Assembly: GCA_936440205.1 (NCBI GenBank)
Contig: OW387133.1
Span: 48,882,374 to 48,946,373, forward strand
DNA: 64,000 nucleotides
From: Lepidonotus clava
Lineage: Eukaryota > Annelida > Polychaeta > Phyllodocida > Polynoidae
Direction: 5' to 3'
The stretch's first letter is position 1; each line of letters begins with the position of its first letter. The notes below the pieces were generated by a model. The model was not told where the DNA came from. It saw only the letters and a program-made list of their open reading frames with translations, and made no database searches. Below are positions 41,590 to 55,000 of this stretch, one piece after another. The translations under genes were made by a program, and so were the position numbers.

Positions 41590-42040
41590 ATTAAAGTGAG
41601 AACAAGTTTCTTGAGATTTTAAAGATTTGAACTTGTTCTTGTATACTTGCCACATCATAAAAACATAGTCACCATGCTGAATAACATGTTTTTTGATCTT
41701 GTCTAAAACTTGAGGGGAAAAAATAGTAAAGATTGAAAATTGAAGGCATTTTTGGACATTTTGCGCATCATAAAAATAAGGTTGCCATGCTGACAAATGT
41801 CTGATGGCCTTGTCTAAAACTTGGAAGTGAAAAGAAATTTCTTGAAAATCAAAAATTTTGAAGTCATTTTTGGACACTTAACATATCATGAAAACATGGT
41901 TGCCATGTGTAAGACATGGCCATAATGCTGACAAGCATATCTGATGACCTTGTCTCAAACTTGGAAGAAAAAATGTTATAGAAATTCAAAATAGTGAATT
42001 TGTTTTTTCTCATTTGGCACACCATAACAACAGAATGTAG
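41590..42040 (+). repeat. degenerate tandem repeat, about 115-135 bp x 4
   Basis: Four diverged units share CATCATAAAAA, GGTTGCCATGCTGAC and GACCTTGTCTAAAACTTGGA-type blocks in the same order. The CATCATA landmark falls near 41653, 41767, 41885 and 42020. The interspersed blocks are A-rich and non-coding. Confidence 0.75.
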
Positions 42041-43689
42041 GGGATTTCACACGTCTGTTCCGGTCTGCCAGTCAGCTAATAGCAGGAGAGGCAATTGACC
42101 TTCAGCTTGGTTCTACTCTCTCCTACTAGAGTTGCCCAAAACTCAAAGATGTATATTATTGTTTTAACTATCTTGGAACTTGTAAATCTTAACCAAATAA
42201 CATGAATACAAGCAAAATACAATATAAAATTATAATACAATTATGTAAAATACCTTTAAAGGATTTTTTTAAAGAATTATAACAACACAAAATCCATTAT
42301 AATGTAAGAATTGTCAAAGGCCATAGAACACATCTACATGTAACTAAATGTAACTAAAATCTCCACTCACAAGAAAACTCATGCATCCGCTCTCCAAGCA
42401 TAGGACAGGAACCAGGAGATTAAATGTGTGATAATAGGGTGAACTGGCTCTTTCACTTGTTTAAAGAAACAGACATCCTATACTTTGCCAATCAAACTTT
42501 GTACCATTGGTGAAACTTAATACAATGCGAAGAAAAATTATTATGAGATTTTGAGAGGCTGTAATGGATTTTCAGTACTCTAGAAAAACTTGAATAGGAC
42601 AAAGTTTTGATGTTCCAATATGCTCCTATAGTTAAGGGAAGGCCTATCTATTTCTCATCACTTACATTGAAAATGAGCATGGTGACCCATACTTTTTTGT
42701 TTTATCATGTTCTTATGTTCGAGGGCTAATGAATAAAATATATTTTAGAGGTGTATAATGTAATATTTTGGGGTCCGACACCTTAAAATTTTTATTTCCG
42801 GGAGCAGGGCGGTGACGTAACCTCTTCCATTACCGTAGTTATGCGGATCCGTTGACGGGTCACAATATAAACTTGGAGCGTAACTGTTGCTTTTCACACA
42901 CCCACCTGCTCACATCGTCTGATTCTAATTTCAGGTAACTAGTCAGTAATCCCAATGACAATGAACCAGTAAACAGTTAACTTTAAGAGCTATCCTAAGA
43001 TCAATATGAAATTGGCCTATATCTTCAAATATTTACTAGTTCATTGTCTTCTCCATTATCTCAGTCTCCATACAATCCTATGGTAAAATGTTTTGCTGTG
43101 TGTGGAGAGTGAGGTACCAGTTACTTTATTATAGAAAATGCCTATTCCCAATTTTGGCCAAAAAAATTATTGTTTCTTTTCCAAATTACAGGAAAACTAA
43201 GTGGAATTTCACAAGTTTGGAACCAAACTACCATATACTAGAAACAGAACTAACAAACTACATCTAGGTTGATACTTATAATGTATCCATTACTTAGACC
43301 AGTGTTATGAAAAATTTGTCACAAAACTCTAACATGCTTTGCTGGTACCCATCATGCTGGTTAAAATATAGTAGTGTTTGCCGGGAACCAGCATGAAAAA
43401 AAATGTGTAGAGAAGGGAAGCGGGCCTCTGAAACTAAAGTTTGGGTCAATTATTTATTTTTTTAAAATTGTTTTTATTTCGGCAATCCTTTGACTCAGCA
43501 TATGGCTGATCTTCTGCCAATACCCACTTTATGACATAAAGATTACAATAATTGTGGGGCGGGAAGATAACCGTTACATACAGCAGATCATAAGTGATAC
43601 CCAATAATGAAATTAAATAACAAAGCATTACCCCCACTACCATAATCAGATTCTACTTCAAAGCACTGTCCATCTTTATTGAAATCTCT
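42041..43689. other. intergenic sequence with a promoter-like patch
   Basis: Mostly AT-rich and unassigned. At about 42810-42955 a GC-richer patch holds GGTGACGTAACC (CRE/ATF-like), then CAATATAAACT (TATA-like), then a pyrimidine-rich start-like CTTTTCACACACC, then TTTCAG/GTAACT, a possible splice donor. This could be the 5' end of a plus-strand transcript, perhaps non-coding. No downstream exon was identified. Confidence 0.3.
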
Positions 43690-44330
43690 CCAAAAAGAGT
43701 TGAACTATAAGGAGGTTAATTATCCATTTAAAGTTAGTGCGTGTAAGTGGTATTTAATTCGATAGATAATAGCTAGCTCCATTCGCAGTCTCCTCCTCGT
43801 CGACTGCAGTCGTCCAATACATAATTATAGTTCCCTCATCATGTAAGACGTGAACACTCGTTGTGAAAGGATTTGTTGTTTATTATCCAATGTATAGTCA
43901 TTCCGTGACAAGAACTCGATTGACCATGATCAGTCCCAAGGTAAGAGTCCCCTCAAACACATTCAATCAACGCTCTGCGCTCTAGCACAATTTCTATATG
44001 CCTCTCTCCAGAACCTAGACTGCAGGTTAAAGGTCCAACCTTCACAGGATGTTTACTCACACAGTGCTTGCAGCTACTCTGTCTAGCTAAGAGCGGAACA
44101 CATTATTATATGGTGGTTCGTCACACCGTGACTCCTCCTTCATTTCACTACTGTCAAAGTGAAACATTGGCTTACACATGCGCTTCTAAGCTCACATTAT
44201 GCTGCCCAAACATGGACTGGCCACCCACGTCAGTACAGAGTCCTCTAGACCTTTCTTTGAAACAGCAGCTACCCAATGAGGTGTTATGGCAGCCAAACAT
44301 GTATGACTGTAGGAAATTAACTTTAAAAAG
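43690..44330 (+). repeat. interspersed repeat, copy B (unknown family)
   Basis: The partner of 1890-2500, same strand. The open frame at 44068-44472 lies mostly within it and is not conserved in the other copy, so it is not a gene. Confidence 0.65.
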
Positions 44331-44391
44331 TTGCTTAATTGGGTGTCACTTGGTGGAGACCTTGAAAGTCAACTCTTTGACTATAGGCTTA

Positions 44392-44473
44392 ATTACACTA
44401 CGCGTCGGTTCGCGTTGGGTGCCAACGCGTGGGCCAACGCGCGCCGCGCGTGCCAGCCGACACGTAGTGTAAT
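44392..44473. mobile_element. 82-bp GC-rich palindromic mini-element
   Basis: ATTACACTACGCGTCGG and CCGACACGTAGTGTAAT are inverted copies of 17 bp with one mismatch. They enclose a GC-rich core that itself repeats GCGTTGGGTGCCAACGC-like inverted words. It could form a cruciform. It abuts the right end of interspersed repeat copy B. Possibly a very small MITE. Confidence 0.6.
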
Positions 44474-47400
44474 ATGTCCTTAATTGTGATGTGCAATTGA
44501 CAGAGGGTTCGTCATGCTCTAAGACAGAGCTTATATTAGAAAGTTAGAGGGATGATGTCTCACTCTAGGTTCGTATCAGTACTTCTTTCTCACTTACTTG
44601 ATGTGCAAAATTCCTGTTTGATTCATTTTCTCATATCGTGTATATTTATATTTATATGTGTAATTTGTATTAGGCTGTGTACAGAATATGCAATTTATCT
44701 GCCCAAATTATCGAACATAAATTATTGTGCATAGCAGCCAAACATTAAATTTTACACAGGATACTGATACGAGGCCTAAAATGTTGGCTTACATAATGCT
44801 GCGACCTTAAGTGGTATCTAAGCTATTTCTCTTAGTATGTAAGTGAAGTAATTTCGGTTACAAATCAGAAAAGTGGTTTTTCATATAATGCTAGAGAAGT
44901 TCCTGTACATGCATGGTCCAGTCGCAGACTTCTTTCTTTTTTGGAGGGGGGGGGGGGGGGGCGTTGGGGGCGCACGCCCCCTCCCCCCTTTTTTCCCCAC
45001 CAAAAGTTAGATTGTTTAAAATAAAATAGTCCTGTGCAGGGGGAATTTTCGGAATTGCACGCCCGCCCCCTTTTGAATATTCCTGGATCCGCTCCTGATA
45101 TTCAATTGACCAGGCCCTATCTCCTAGGCTATGAGGATTAGGATTAACGTTTTTAACAATGGGCCTATATCTAGACAGAGTTAAATCGTATTTTATCAAA
45201 GCCCCCCTAGGGGCGCGACAACAAAAACTAGCTGATCTTATTTGATCTTAGCCTCGTATATTAATATCTATTTTATGAACCTTGTGGACAGAAGTAAACC
45301 AATATTCTATTTTTGCGGGTTTATAACGTATAGAATGTAATCTGCTATGAGCTATCTAAATTGCCGATTTATATGAATAACAAAATTGATATGTGCATAC
45401 TGCATTGTATACTTCATAAAAGTATAGACCCTCTATCTCTAATTAACAAACGAAGAATGAGATGTATTGTCGATAATTTGACATTTAGCACGTAAACAAT
45501 TAACAGAACGCCATCGTTATTCAAAAAATTTATTCAGAGGAAATAGCTCATGATAAAATCGATAACATGAGTGTCAAAGTCCACAATGTGGAAAAAACAA
45601 GAAATGAACCCAACCGGAAGTTATCTTTTGTGGGGAGGTGCGGAAATCCTAGTTATACCAGTCACATGACAGGCACGTGACAGTAGGCATGACGTCATCT
45701 CACCACAGAAAATTTAGGAGTACAGATCTTACAAAATCTGGCACCATAGAACCACATCGGTACGTATGGAGGAAAAGGCAATACAGTAAAATACGGCGAC
45801 CATAGAGATGGACTAAGCCATCAATTACCTTGAATCTATTTGAAAAAAAAAATCCTTGTACATAAGACAACTAATTTGTAATAACAGTATCTATAGGTTC
45901 ACAATTGAAGATTAAGTAGTAAAAACTGTAAGTAAACACCACATCTTGTTTTATCAACGATTGGCCCACCAGGATTCCTTTCTGACTTTGATCATTATTA
46001 GCTCTCTAAGAAGGTAAACTGACTGAAAAAGAGAGGACACATACATGCACACAACAACATCAACAAATTGTAACAAAACGTAAACAGCTGTAGATATACC
46101 TCGTCATTTTAAATTAATGGTGTATAATATATAAATAGATTACCAAGACGGAAAACCTTGAGGCCGTGATGCTTCAAAGGAAGGTCTTTGTTTTTGTATT
46201 TCCCACACAGCCACATGAAGTATTAACAGAAGTGGCATCACATTAGGCGTACGCCCTTCAGCGTCTCAGACAAGGCGAGGCGTTGCCGGCCCCTGGGCAG
46301 TTAGTAAAAGATACGCGGATTGGGTCGTTAGGACAGGAACCAAAATACTTCAACACGACCAAGCAGGTTCGGGACTACCACTTAGTTGAGCGTTCCCCCA
46401 CGAGGTGGCTTGGGACCAATCTCCGACTGAGAACCGTTATCTTTTTCCCAATACGGAACCAACCAGCAATGGTCGCCGCCGACCCTGGAGGAAGCCCCAT
46501 GCACCCGAAACCTGGGCCGCTGGTGGGCCAATTGTGACGGACGGCTAGATCTACTAGACACACTACAACAATAGCTATAGCATAGAGGATCACAGGCCGG
46601 GGAACAGCGTCAACATCTCCTCACCCCGCGGGCCCCAGCGACATGTGCCTCTACTACCGGCTAGCAGCAAGATGGGCCACCGCTTCGCACAACATTTAAC
46701 ACCGAGCAGGGTTAGGTAAACCCCCAACCTGTGCTGGGAAAAGCTAGGGATAGATCTCTGTCATTAAAAAGAGGAACATGTAATATAACATGTATGTCTG
46801 CATATCATAGACATATTTATACACACATGTATATGTATGGGGACATACATGCGTATATGCACATATATATTCATATATTCATATAATGATATAATCATAA
46901 TATAACGACTCCTGTTAAAAAAAGGTTTACTTATCTGCTACATTACAACTTTTTTTTTACCACAACATAAAGGGGAGATTACAACAAGGCCGTTTTAACC
47001 GCCCTCCAGTAGCATGGACCAGCTCTGGCGGCACGGGGGTCAACACTGTTGCTAGTATTGTTAACCAAAACTGTATGCAAGAAATATATTGGACTACCAC
47101 CAATTAAGATAGACAGTGTTGTTTTCTCTCTTTAGTCGCACTGTTATCAGATAACATTTTGTTTCACCATATCCACAAACATTCGCCGGTATCTCGGAAA
47201 CGTCTCAATACCTATTCCGGTACTGTTTTGGACGAACCAAGAAAATAAGGATCTACACAATACATCTCTACATCCTCCTCCAGGTACAGACTGCTATTGG
47301 AGTGGAATTTTTCCCTTGCAGATGGATAGCTAAATGAAAGTTATGCCAATTGCAGTTTCTTGAATCAAGAAGGGCAACAGTAATTTGCATTCTGAATAAT

Positions 47401-49029
47401 AATTACAATAAATCATCCAATCTGCCAGCCATTTTGTCATATGAGCAGTCGCGGTGAGTACATGTAACATATATACAGTTCAGACTAAGTATATAAGATG
47501 GGCCGGGCACTCCACGCCATGTGTATAGGGCACACGAGATCACGATAGCATACAACACCTGAGCTCTTGCAAACGACTTTGGTGTTCTGACTAGATTTAG
47601 ATCCACCGATCCCACCTTTCCAGGGCTTCACAGACACTCCAAACTAGCCAGAATACATTGGTCATGCATAGTCTCAGTTCGCATCCTTGACGCATGGGAA
47701 GAGAGAGAGAAAACGCGCGGAAAATGAATGAAAACACAGTTCTCACGGAGCAAAATGGCTGGCATCTGTATATACATGGTTGATGTGCATCCACTGCTCA
47801 GTCAAGCTTTCGACACTTGCAGCTCAGCCTCTGTCTATAGTTGGAGTGGGAGCAGCAAAACGTTACAATTCTCACGTTACCACGGCCTGGTGCCGGGCAG
47901 CGCCTGGTGCTGGGCAGTACCTGGTGCTGGGCAGCGCCTGGTACCGACTGCCCCGTACTCCCAGGGCCCTACGGTGCATGGTTTTCATTAACACAATACC
48001 CAGACGGAGAAGCAGCACGGGCGTCGGTGACACGGGTGTGGCTCACGTTATTCTAAATGTGGATCTTCACTTCCGTGGGATCGAGCGTCAGGAGGCTTCA
48101 ACAACTCGTCAACCATAAAGTAGACGTAGAAAAGTGACTCGCGCCCTGGCCGGCGGCACTGCATGGGTAGCGGCTGCTGGTGCTGCTTAAGGCGTGATTC
48201 TATAGTATTACTTCTATTGTTATTATATATTCTTCTGCTGCTAGATGGCACTGCATTTGCCAGCATACTCACTGAACACCAGAACTGAACCATATGGAAG
48301 AAACAGAGGTATCTTGTTACAAAGTCTAAATGGAAGGCAAATTATCCATTCCACACACCACTTGCAGAGGTATTAATCTTCTTAGTTTGATTGTTATCGC
48401 TCCAATGGCATACAACTGTCTTTCATCGTGCTAACCGTCCTTTGTAATATAGTGTTGGTTATCCTAACATTCTAGCTTGGAATATTCAATCTAGCGTTGA
48501 ATTAGCGTAGTAAAACCTGATCAACACTGCTTTGATGAACACCTCAACTCGTGCGCAACCCTTATGTTGTGTAGCATATCTGTCTTCTGTAGCAGTTCCA
48601 CGCGTTGCCAAAACAGGAATCGACTGACACCCTTATTACACAGTACAATTTTCCGCTTTTCGCTGCATGATTGCATCACTTTGATATCTAAACGGCCGGT
48701 GGCGAAAACTAAAGTATATTCTTATGCATAAGCAAATTTGTACGAACTACGTATCCTTTATGTGCACAATATATGTAGCATACTGCAATTTTAGGTAAGA
48801 TTACAGGAGTCGATTGTAAAAAAAAAAGATAAAAAAAAAAAAAAAAATCAAACCAAGCGAACAGTTCTGTCTGCAGGAACAGGTTGCACCACCGAAAGCC
48901 GACGTGAGCTGCCTATGGCATGCTGTGATTGCTTGTCGCTAGAGTCGCTTGACTGGGCAGTAGATGGCACAGTGCATTTTGTCATGGTGAGTGAACATGA
49001 GGATGTCGTACGCGCTTCGTGTTATGTAG
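44474..49029. other. intergenic sequence with repeat fragments
   Basis: About 44935-45097 is a truncated relative of the CAGGGGCGGATCCAG MITE (terminal CCTGGATCCGCTCCTG at 45082-45097) preceded by a G18-type run. About 46250-46700 is a GC-rich patch with no recognised gene. A minisatellite of about 17 bp (GCCTGGTGCTGGGCAGC) repeats three and a half times at 47885-47946. The 3' UTR of calcineurin B should begin at 49029 and run leftward; its polyadenylation site was not located. Confidence 0.5.
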
Positions 49030-49077
49030 CTATACATCTACAACCATTTTCTTATGTACATCCATGGTACCGACCAC
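49030..49077 (-). CDS. calcineurin B last coding exon
   Basis: It encodes [15 protein letters not shown] then TAG (49030-49032). The acceptor is CCTTTGCAG. The family usually has GGLD here; GTMD is a small local difference. Confidence 0.92.
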   Translation of the reverse strand: MVGTMDVHKKMVVDV

Positions 49078-52000
49078 CTGCAAAGGGAATGGAAAAAAAA
49101 CATCATTTGACATATTCTGCAAAATCCAACACAATTAAGCCTGTGAGAAATATGGCAACAGGCATGGCTCAATACAATAATTTTTCCTACTATTGCTACA
49201 CCAGAAATTAAAAATTTGAAAAGCGTGCTATGTTGTCAAATCATTAAATTTAATTTGTTTCACTTTATCTCAAATCTAGATACCTACAAGAGTTGGCTTT
49301 GTCTACACTGAAACATTTCAACCTTAACAGTAGGGTCCAGCATTGAATAGTCCATTACCATAAAACGACTCAACTTCATCTACTTCAATCTACATGTATA
49401 TTAGTGTAAAACATGTACATTCGTCAAACATACCGAACAGAATTCCTCAAAGGATATTTTCCCGTCACCGTCAGCATCTGCGTGGATGATAGTTTTGTCG
49501 ACTATCTGTTGGAGTTGGGCATCTTTAAGGTTACTACCCACCATCATCTTCAACACCTGAAACACGACCACGAATAATTACTTAAAAATCATAAACTTTG
49601 ATATCTTAATTACTTTAAGACTGTATTGTGACAAGTACAATAATGACTTAAATATATACACTGGTTCATTTTGGTGGAAGACGTAATAATTAAAGAACAG
49701 TAGAAGGGTCACCTCATCCAGATATCATTGTACCTTCCTTGAATGGAAGGACAATCGTCAAGGAATTATGGACAAGAAAAACATCCAACAAGTCTACAAA
49801 ACAAATAATTTGACAAAGCCGTTCTAATAAACGATTCTTTTGAATGTATCTAAAGTTAACAAACCTTTTTGGGGTATTACGCAACTCGGACCTTTTACAA
49901 AATTGTATGCCTTTTAGTAGTTACCAGAGGTAGAAAGAATTTCTTACCTGGAAGAGCTCGCCATTGGAAATGTAACCGTCTTTGTCCATGTCGTAGATTT
50001 TGAAAGCAACTGAAACAAGGAAGTTTCATAATCAATATACAAAAAGATACTTAACAGGGCAGCGTAACACGCTAAAATTTAGGTTGATTTTTCAGTCTGA
50101 GGGCGAAAACAAAACATGGCTTTCTAAGTTAAATTAATCTATTTTAAGAATGGAAACTATATTATAACATTCTTTGTAAAAGGAAATTTCATAGTTGTTA
50201 ATGGTTTACAGTATAGTAATTGAAGTTAATTGAAATCAATGTGTTTACTTACATCTCAACTTGGACTCCTTATCTCCCTTCACGCTAAACTGCGACATGC
50301 CCTCAATGAATTCTGTGAATTAAAAGTAAACATGAGGTAAGTTCCAGGTATGAGGTAAGGCCCCCCACAGGGTATTCCTTCTTTTGGGTAGAGAAAATGA
50401 TGGACAAAGGGAAATTTGGAGCCTTTCATAATTAATATAAAAGATTATTAGGATCAGAAAGTAGTCTTTTTTTTTCGTAATTGTTACCATCATTTTTAAC
50501 ATATACAAGCAGAGGAACATTGGTTCGTTGTTTTCAGAGAATTTGAAATGACGTAGATAAAACAAAAACCAAAAAAAAGTGTCTGCCATTTCTGGTCCAA
50601 CTTCATTTGGTTGACGTCTTAAAAGGTTATCGACTTTTACCCAGCCCCTGCCTAGACTTCCCTGACTAAGTCCGAAGAGGGTTAACGCAGTCACAGCGAA
50701 CCTTGTTACCAAGATTTATTTTTACCACCAACTACCGGTACTTTCCAATTAGCCCTTCTCCAAATGAACCAGGACCGTCAGTGTGACGTACAATGAATAC
50801 AATGGCAACTTCCATAAATATACGAAAATAGCCACAAACACCACTCTTATCTAGACCCTATGCAGATTGCGACATACACATTTTATCTACCATTCCGGCC
50901 TATAAGTGACAGATTCAGCCTATGGTTTCGGACTATACATTGTATTTTTGTTCCGATGCTCAGGATACCAGCCAACGACATGCCTGGGACAAATCGGTTT
51001 GTAAGTGAAAGGGACGTTCACTTGACAGGGGTCCTGGCCCGCAAACAGGGGCCAACCAGTGCTACTACATACCGCGGCGGAATAAGTAACGAAGGCTGCA
51101 AACTGGTGTTTAGGCGGATAGATGAGCGTGGTCTTAGTCAGTGGGGCGCCGTGTGTTCACCTACTAAATGCGTTTGTTGTGAGAACAGATGTCGTCCCAC
51201 CGATGCAATAATTACATTCCCTCAGTATTTGGGATAGGTCGGATTAGTTAGCCGACCCTGGGACCACCCGTCATCGTCTCATCAATGAAGTTCTAAATAA
51301 CTTCTTTTTAATGATATTTCGGAAACATTTTTTGTTTTAAAGAAAAACGAGTCATGTATACATCACATTTTACTTATCAAATGGTTAAAATAGACCTATA
51401 AAAGAGTGGAGTTTTTTTTATCTCCTCATTCCTCATTCTGACTGTTAAAAGAGGTAGCCATCAGTAATTCCACCTTTTAAGATCCGCACTATACCGCTAA
51501 CAGGGATCTTTAATTCGACCTAAAACCTTGCCTCTTGATTAAAGATATCCTGAAGTTGCCGAGCAAAAGATGGAGTATCCCTGACTGAAGCAGTGGCGGC
51601 ACTAGAACGGACATACTTTTTCTCTCCCTCTCACACAGCACGAGCACGGATTGCGTCTGTAAGCCGGCAGAATTAGCTAGTTGGACTTTGGTGCGGCTAA
51701 GTCGAATGTCGTCTGCAGACGTCGCCGCCAGGTTCGGGGGCAGTGGAGGTCCTGTCACCGCCGGCGGTGCTGGTTCTCGGCGACGATCAATAGACAAAGC
51801 GCGGCCCGCCCGGCCACCAGCGGACAGCGACGTCCGCTGTAAACCCTCTAACTTATAACTGACACTTAAATCTGGATAAAGGATGGACAATGAAAATAGG
51901 GTTCTATTATAATAGGGTAATGCCCTTCTAACTCATAAAATAGATTGTTTTCTCTTTTTTCAAATTCTCTTTTTGGAAAGTAATTGCGTGGACATTGTTT

Positions 52001-55000
52001 GGCGTGGGTATTACAATTAATGCTACTTCACAGCGGAAAATTAGCATAAATCCAATGATAACGTCTTTACGATGCCACGACAAAACAACCACTTATGCCT
52101 CTAACCAATGGGGCGTCGCCTTAGATTGTACCCGTCGTCGTGGCCGCCACCACCATCACTACAGACCCTGACTTGGGTGACTGGGCCGGCGAGGGTTAGC
52201 CGACTTTGCAGGCGGCGCGGCATCACACACCCCGCCCGCCACGTCCGGGTCGAAATAAGCAGGATTGGACGAAATCTGGAATCAAGTCCTAAAGTAGTGC
52301 TCAAAATAGGCAGGGTTGTCTGCGGGCAGCGGTGACCGGGCTGGCCGAGTAGCGGCGTTATGTGATTGTAGGCTTCCAGTAAGGAGACATTTGCAGTTGT
52401 TATTGGGTCTGATCATGGCTCTCTGGTTTAAGTCTGCGGCTGAGCAGGCTCAGAGTTGATCAGTCTGGAGTCAAGACTTACTCCGAGCATAAGGCTTTTG
52501 TATGGTGATTGGGTAAGTGGCGGATCAGACAGTCTGGGCTCTGGGCTTTGATAGAAGTGGTCCCAGACTAATGGAAATCGTCACAGACAGTGAAACTAAA
52601 AATATAAATTATATCAAACAAAAAGCCTTTCAATGTGGCTTTTGAACAATGTCCGCGACAGCGGTAAAAAGTTGTGGGCCACACTAGATACCCGCTCACC
52701 CTATTACACAGAATGCGCCCTCTCCCTCTAACGTGGTCTATCGGCCTCACAGTCACACTACAAACTACCCTATAATCTCTTACCCGCCTATCGACGTTTT
52801 ATCCCCCACTACCAGTGGACGAAGGGAGAAAAAATATCTTTTCCCCTCCCTAAAGAACCTACCTCATTTTAAAATTGTCGATTTGGGCAGCAATGCCGGG
52901 TAGTGCTAAGAGCGTGGTGGGATGGAGTTGGTTGGTGTAAAGGCAACCTGATTAGGGCCTAAATGCGCATTAAAAACCCAGATAAATAGAGCCGTTTCCC
53001 CCAAAGTTCCCCCCGGTCCGTGATGATGGAGGGTCTACGTGGACTGAATCCCCGTCGCCGACGACCCTACCCTTTTCCCCTGGCACGACAGCCAAATCTA
53101 AATTTAGCCGGCAAAATGAATATGGTAATAACTGCTGGTGATCAGCATTTCTCGGCGGACCGGCGTGCTTGGGTGCCCGTCCCTTCGTACACACACCCCC
53201 TCCTCCTCCCCCATGTCCGCTTGTTCAGCCAAATGCTTCAGACCCTCCCCTCATATGAGGCAGATCCCTGGCATCGTGCCTATGGTTTCATATCCGTCCT
53301 CTTATAACCATGGCCAGAGAGGCTGATTTTATTTGCTGTCATATTAAAAGTTTTAGTCGGGTTTTTCTATATTCTTTGGTATCTGTTGTGGTTGTTGGAG
53401 GAATAACGTACGTGGCATCACGATGTATGTCCCTTCACAGCTTATCCAAGGGAAACCCCATCGCTTTGGAAAGTGGGCGTATGGTAGATGGTTGGCGTCA
53501 GAGAATATTTATGACAGGGGAATTCAGCAGTTTGATCATATCACTCTAAGCTGTCAATCACTAGGCCTTACGGTATGTGCTTCCCCTGATAAGGCACATT
53601 GTCATGAATGCATACAAAATCTCTTTGGTAACAGATAAGGCAGTATGATAAGTAGATCAGGGAATGATGATATCAGACTCTTGGGGGTTAAACATGCTAT
53701 TGTCCCTTTTGTTTTCCTGATAAAATAGCTTTTAGAATATCATATAGTACACAAACGGTGTTATAACCTGCCTATGGGTTTACATTAATATTTATCTGTG
53801 TGGCTCTATGACACCTCTAGACAACCTGTCAGAATAGATGATCAACGATGGATAACTACCAAATGGCCACTACCCTCCATATTGTGTGAGCCGGGAACAT
53901 TTACACATAGAAATTCACTTTGAATGGGCGCACTTGTATACTGAAATATACATCAATTTTCGGGGAATTCTATTTCCAAACAAATGTTTGTAGTTACAAT
54001 TATTATTAATTCGACAACAGATCATTGGTCGACAAAGAACAACTTCCATCAGTGGACTACATTTGTCACAAATATGGAATTTCTTTGTTTACTGGCGCAG
54101 TGTACTAAGAAATGCTTAAGAAACCAGCTCTTCTATCCAAACGGGATTGAATATTGAATAAATGTTTGTTTTTGGTATCAATAGTAAAAACCTTGCCACT
54201 GATCTAGACCTGTACCTTATACTGAGAGGACGAAATTGCCCAAATGTTTTCTTTCGTTTCCAAGAAATTACAGAAACTGTTTCTGTTAAGACTGCATCAA
54301 CACTTTCTTCAAAGGACCATAAATCGTAGACCAATGAAAAAAGTGTCATGACCTACTCTTGCCAAACAAAATCTTTACAATATTACCTGTAAAAGAAAAG
54401 TAATCTAAGAATTCTGACCCATAATGCACCCTATGAGACTTAGTTGCGTACGTAATAGATTGAAGGCACAACAGACACTATTAACCCAGAATAACAGGGA
54501 TTCTCGGGCAAGTTATTACGCTATCATATTTGTCAATAGCCAAAGCAGGAACAATTACCTGACCCAATTCTGCGTCTGACCGCTCCTTCCCCTGACCATC
54601 CCACAGTCCTGTCCTGGTTGGAGACAGGTGGGTGTGTCAGTGAGGGCGGGGGGCGGGAGGGGTTGACCGGGGGGGTTGGAGGTGGTGAGGAGTGGGGGTG
54701 TCGGGTAAAGGGCTGGGGGCTGGGGGCGAGGTTCTGCCGTCTGCAGGCTCCGAGCGCCTCTTCCATTTAACCCACTTCTGAGACGGAGCACACAACAGGT
54801 CGCTCCTGTCCGCAGGCAGTATGGCCGAGTAAGAACCGACCAGAACCAGGGTCACCTCGTTCATTTCTCGACTTGTAGACTTGTACATATGAACTGGTTG
54901 AAACAAGGCCACCTTCAGAGTCGCCGTTAAGTTGTATATGGAACATTCATTGTATCAAAGCAGAGATTTCAGACACCTTTCTCCGACTTAATCTCAGTAC

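Noticed and set aside
41590-42040. a CRISPR-like array of regularly spaced units
   Set aside because: Units are long, diverged and contiguous with no spacer logic, in a eukaryotic genome; it is a degenerate tandem repeat.
44068-44472. 134-codon plus-strand ORF
   Set aside because: It lies mostly in an interspersed repeat and is not preserved in the other copy at 1890-2500.
46283-46593. possible exon in a GC-rich patch
   Set aside because: Open frames on both strands have no family features and no linked splice partners.
48915-49211. 98-codon plus-strand ORF
   Set aside because: It is antisense to the last calcineurin B exon; the real coding strand there is minus.
50860-51237. 125-codon plus-strand ORF with several cysteines
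   Set aside because: Intron location on the opposite strand, no recognisable domain and no splice support.
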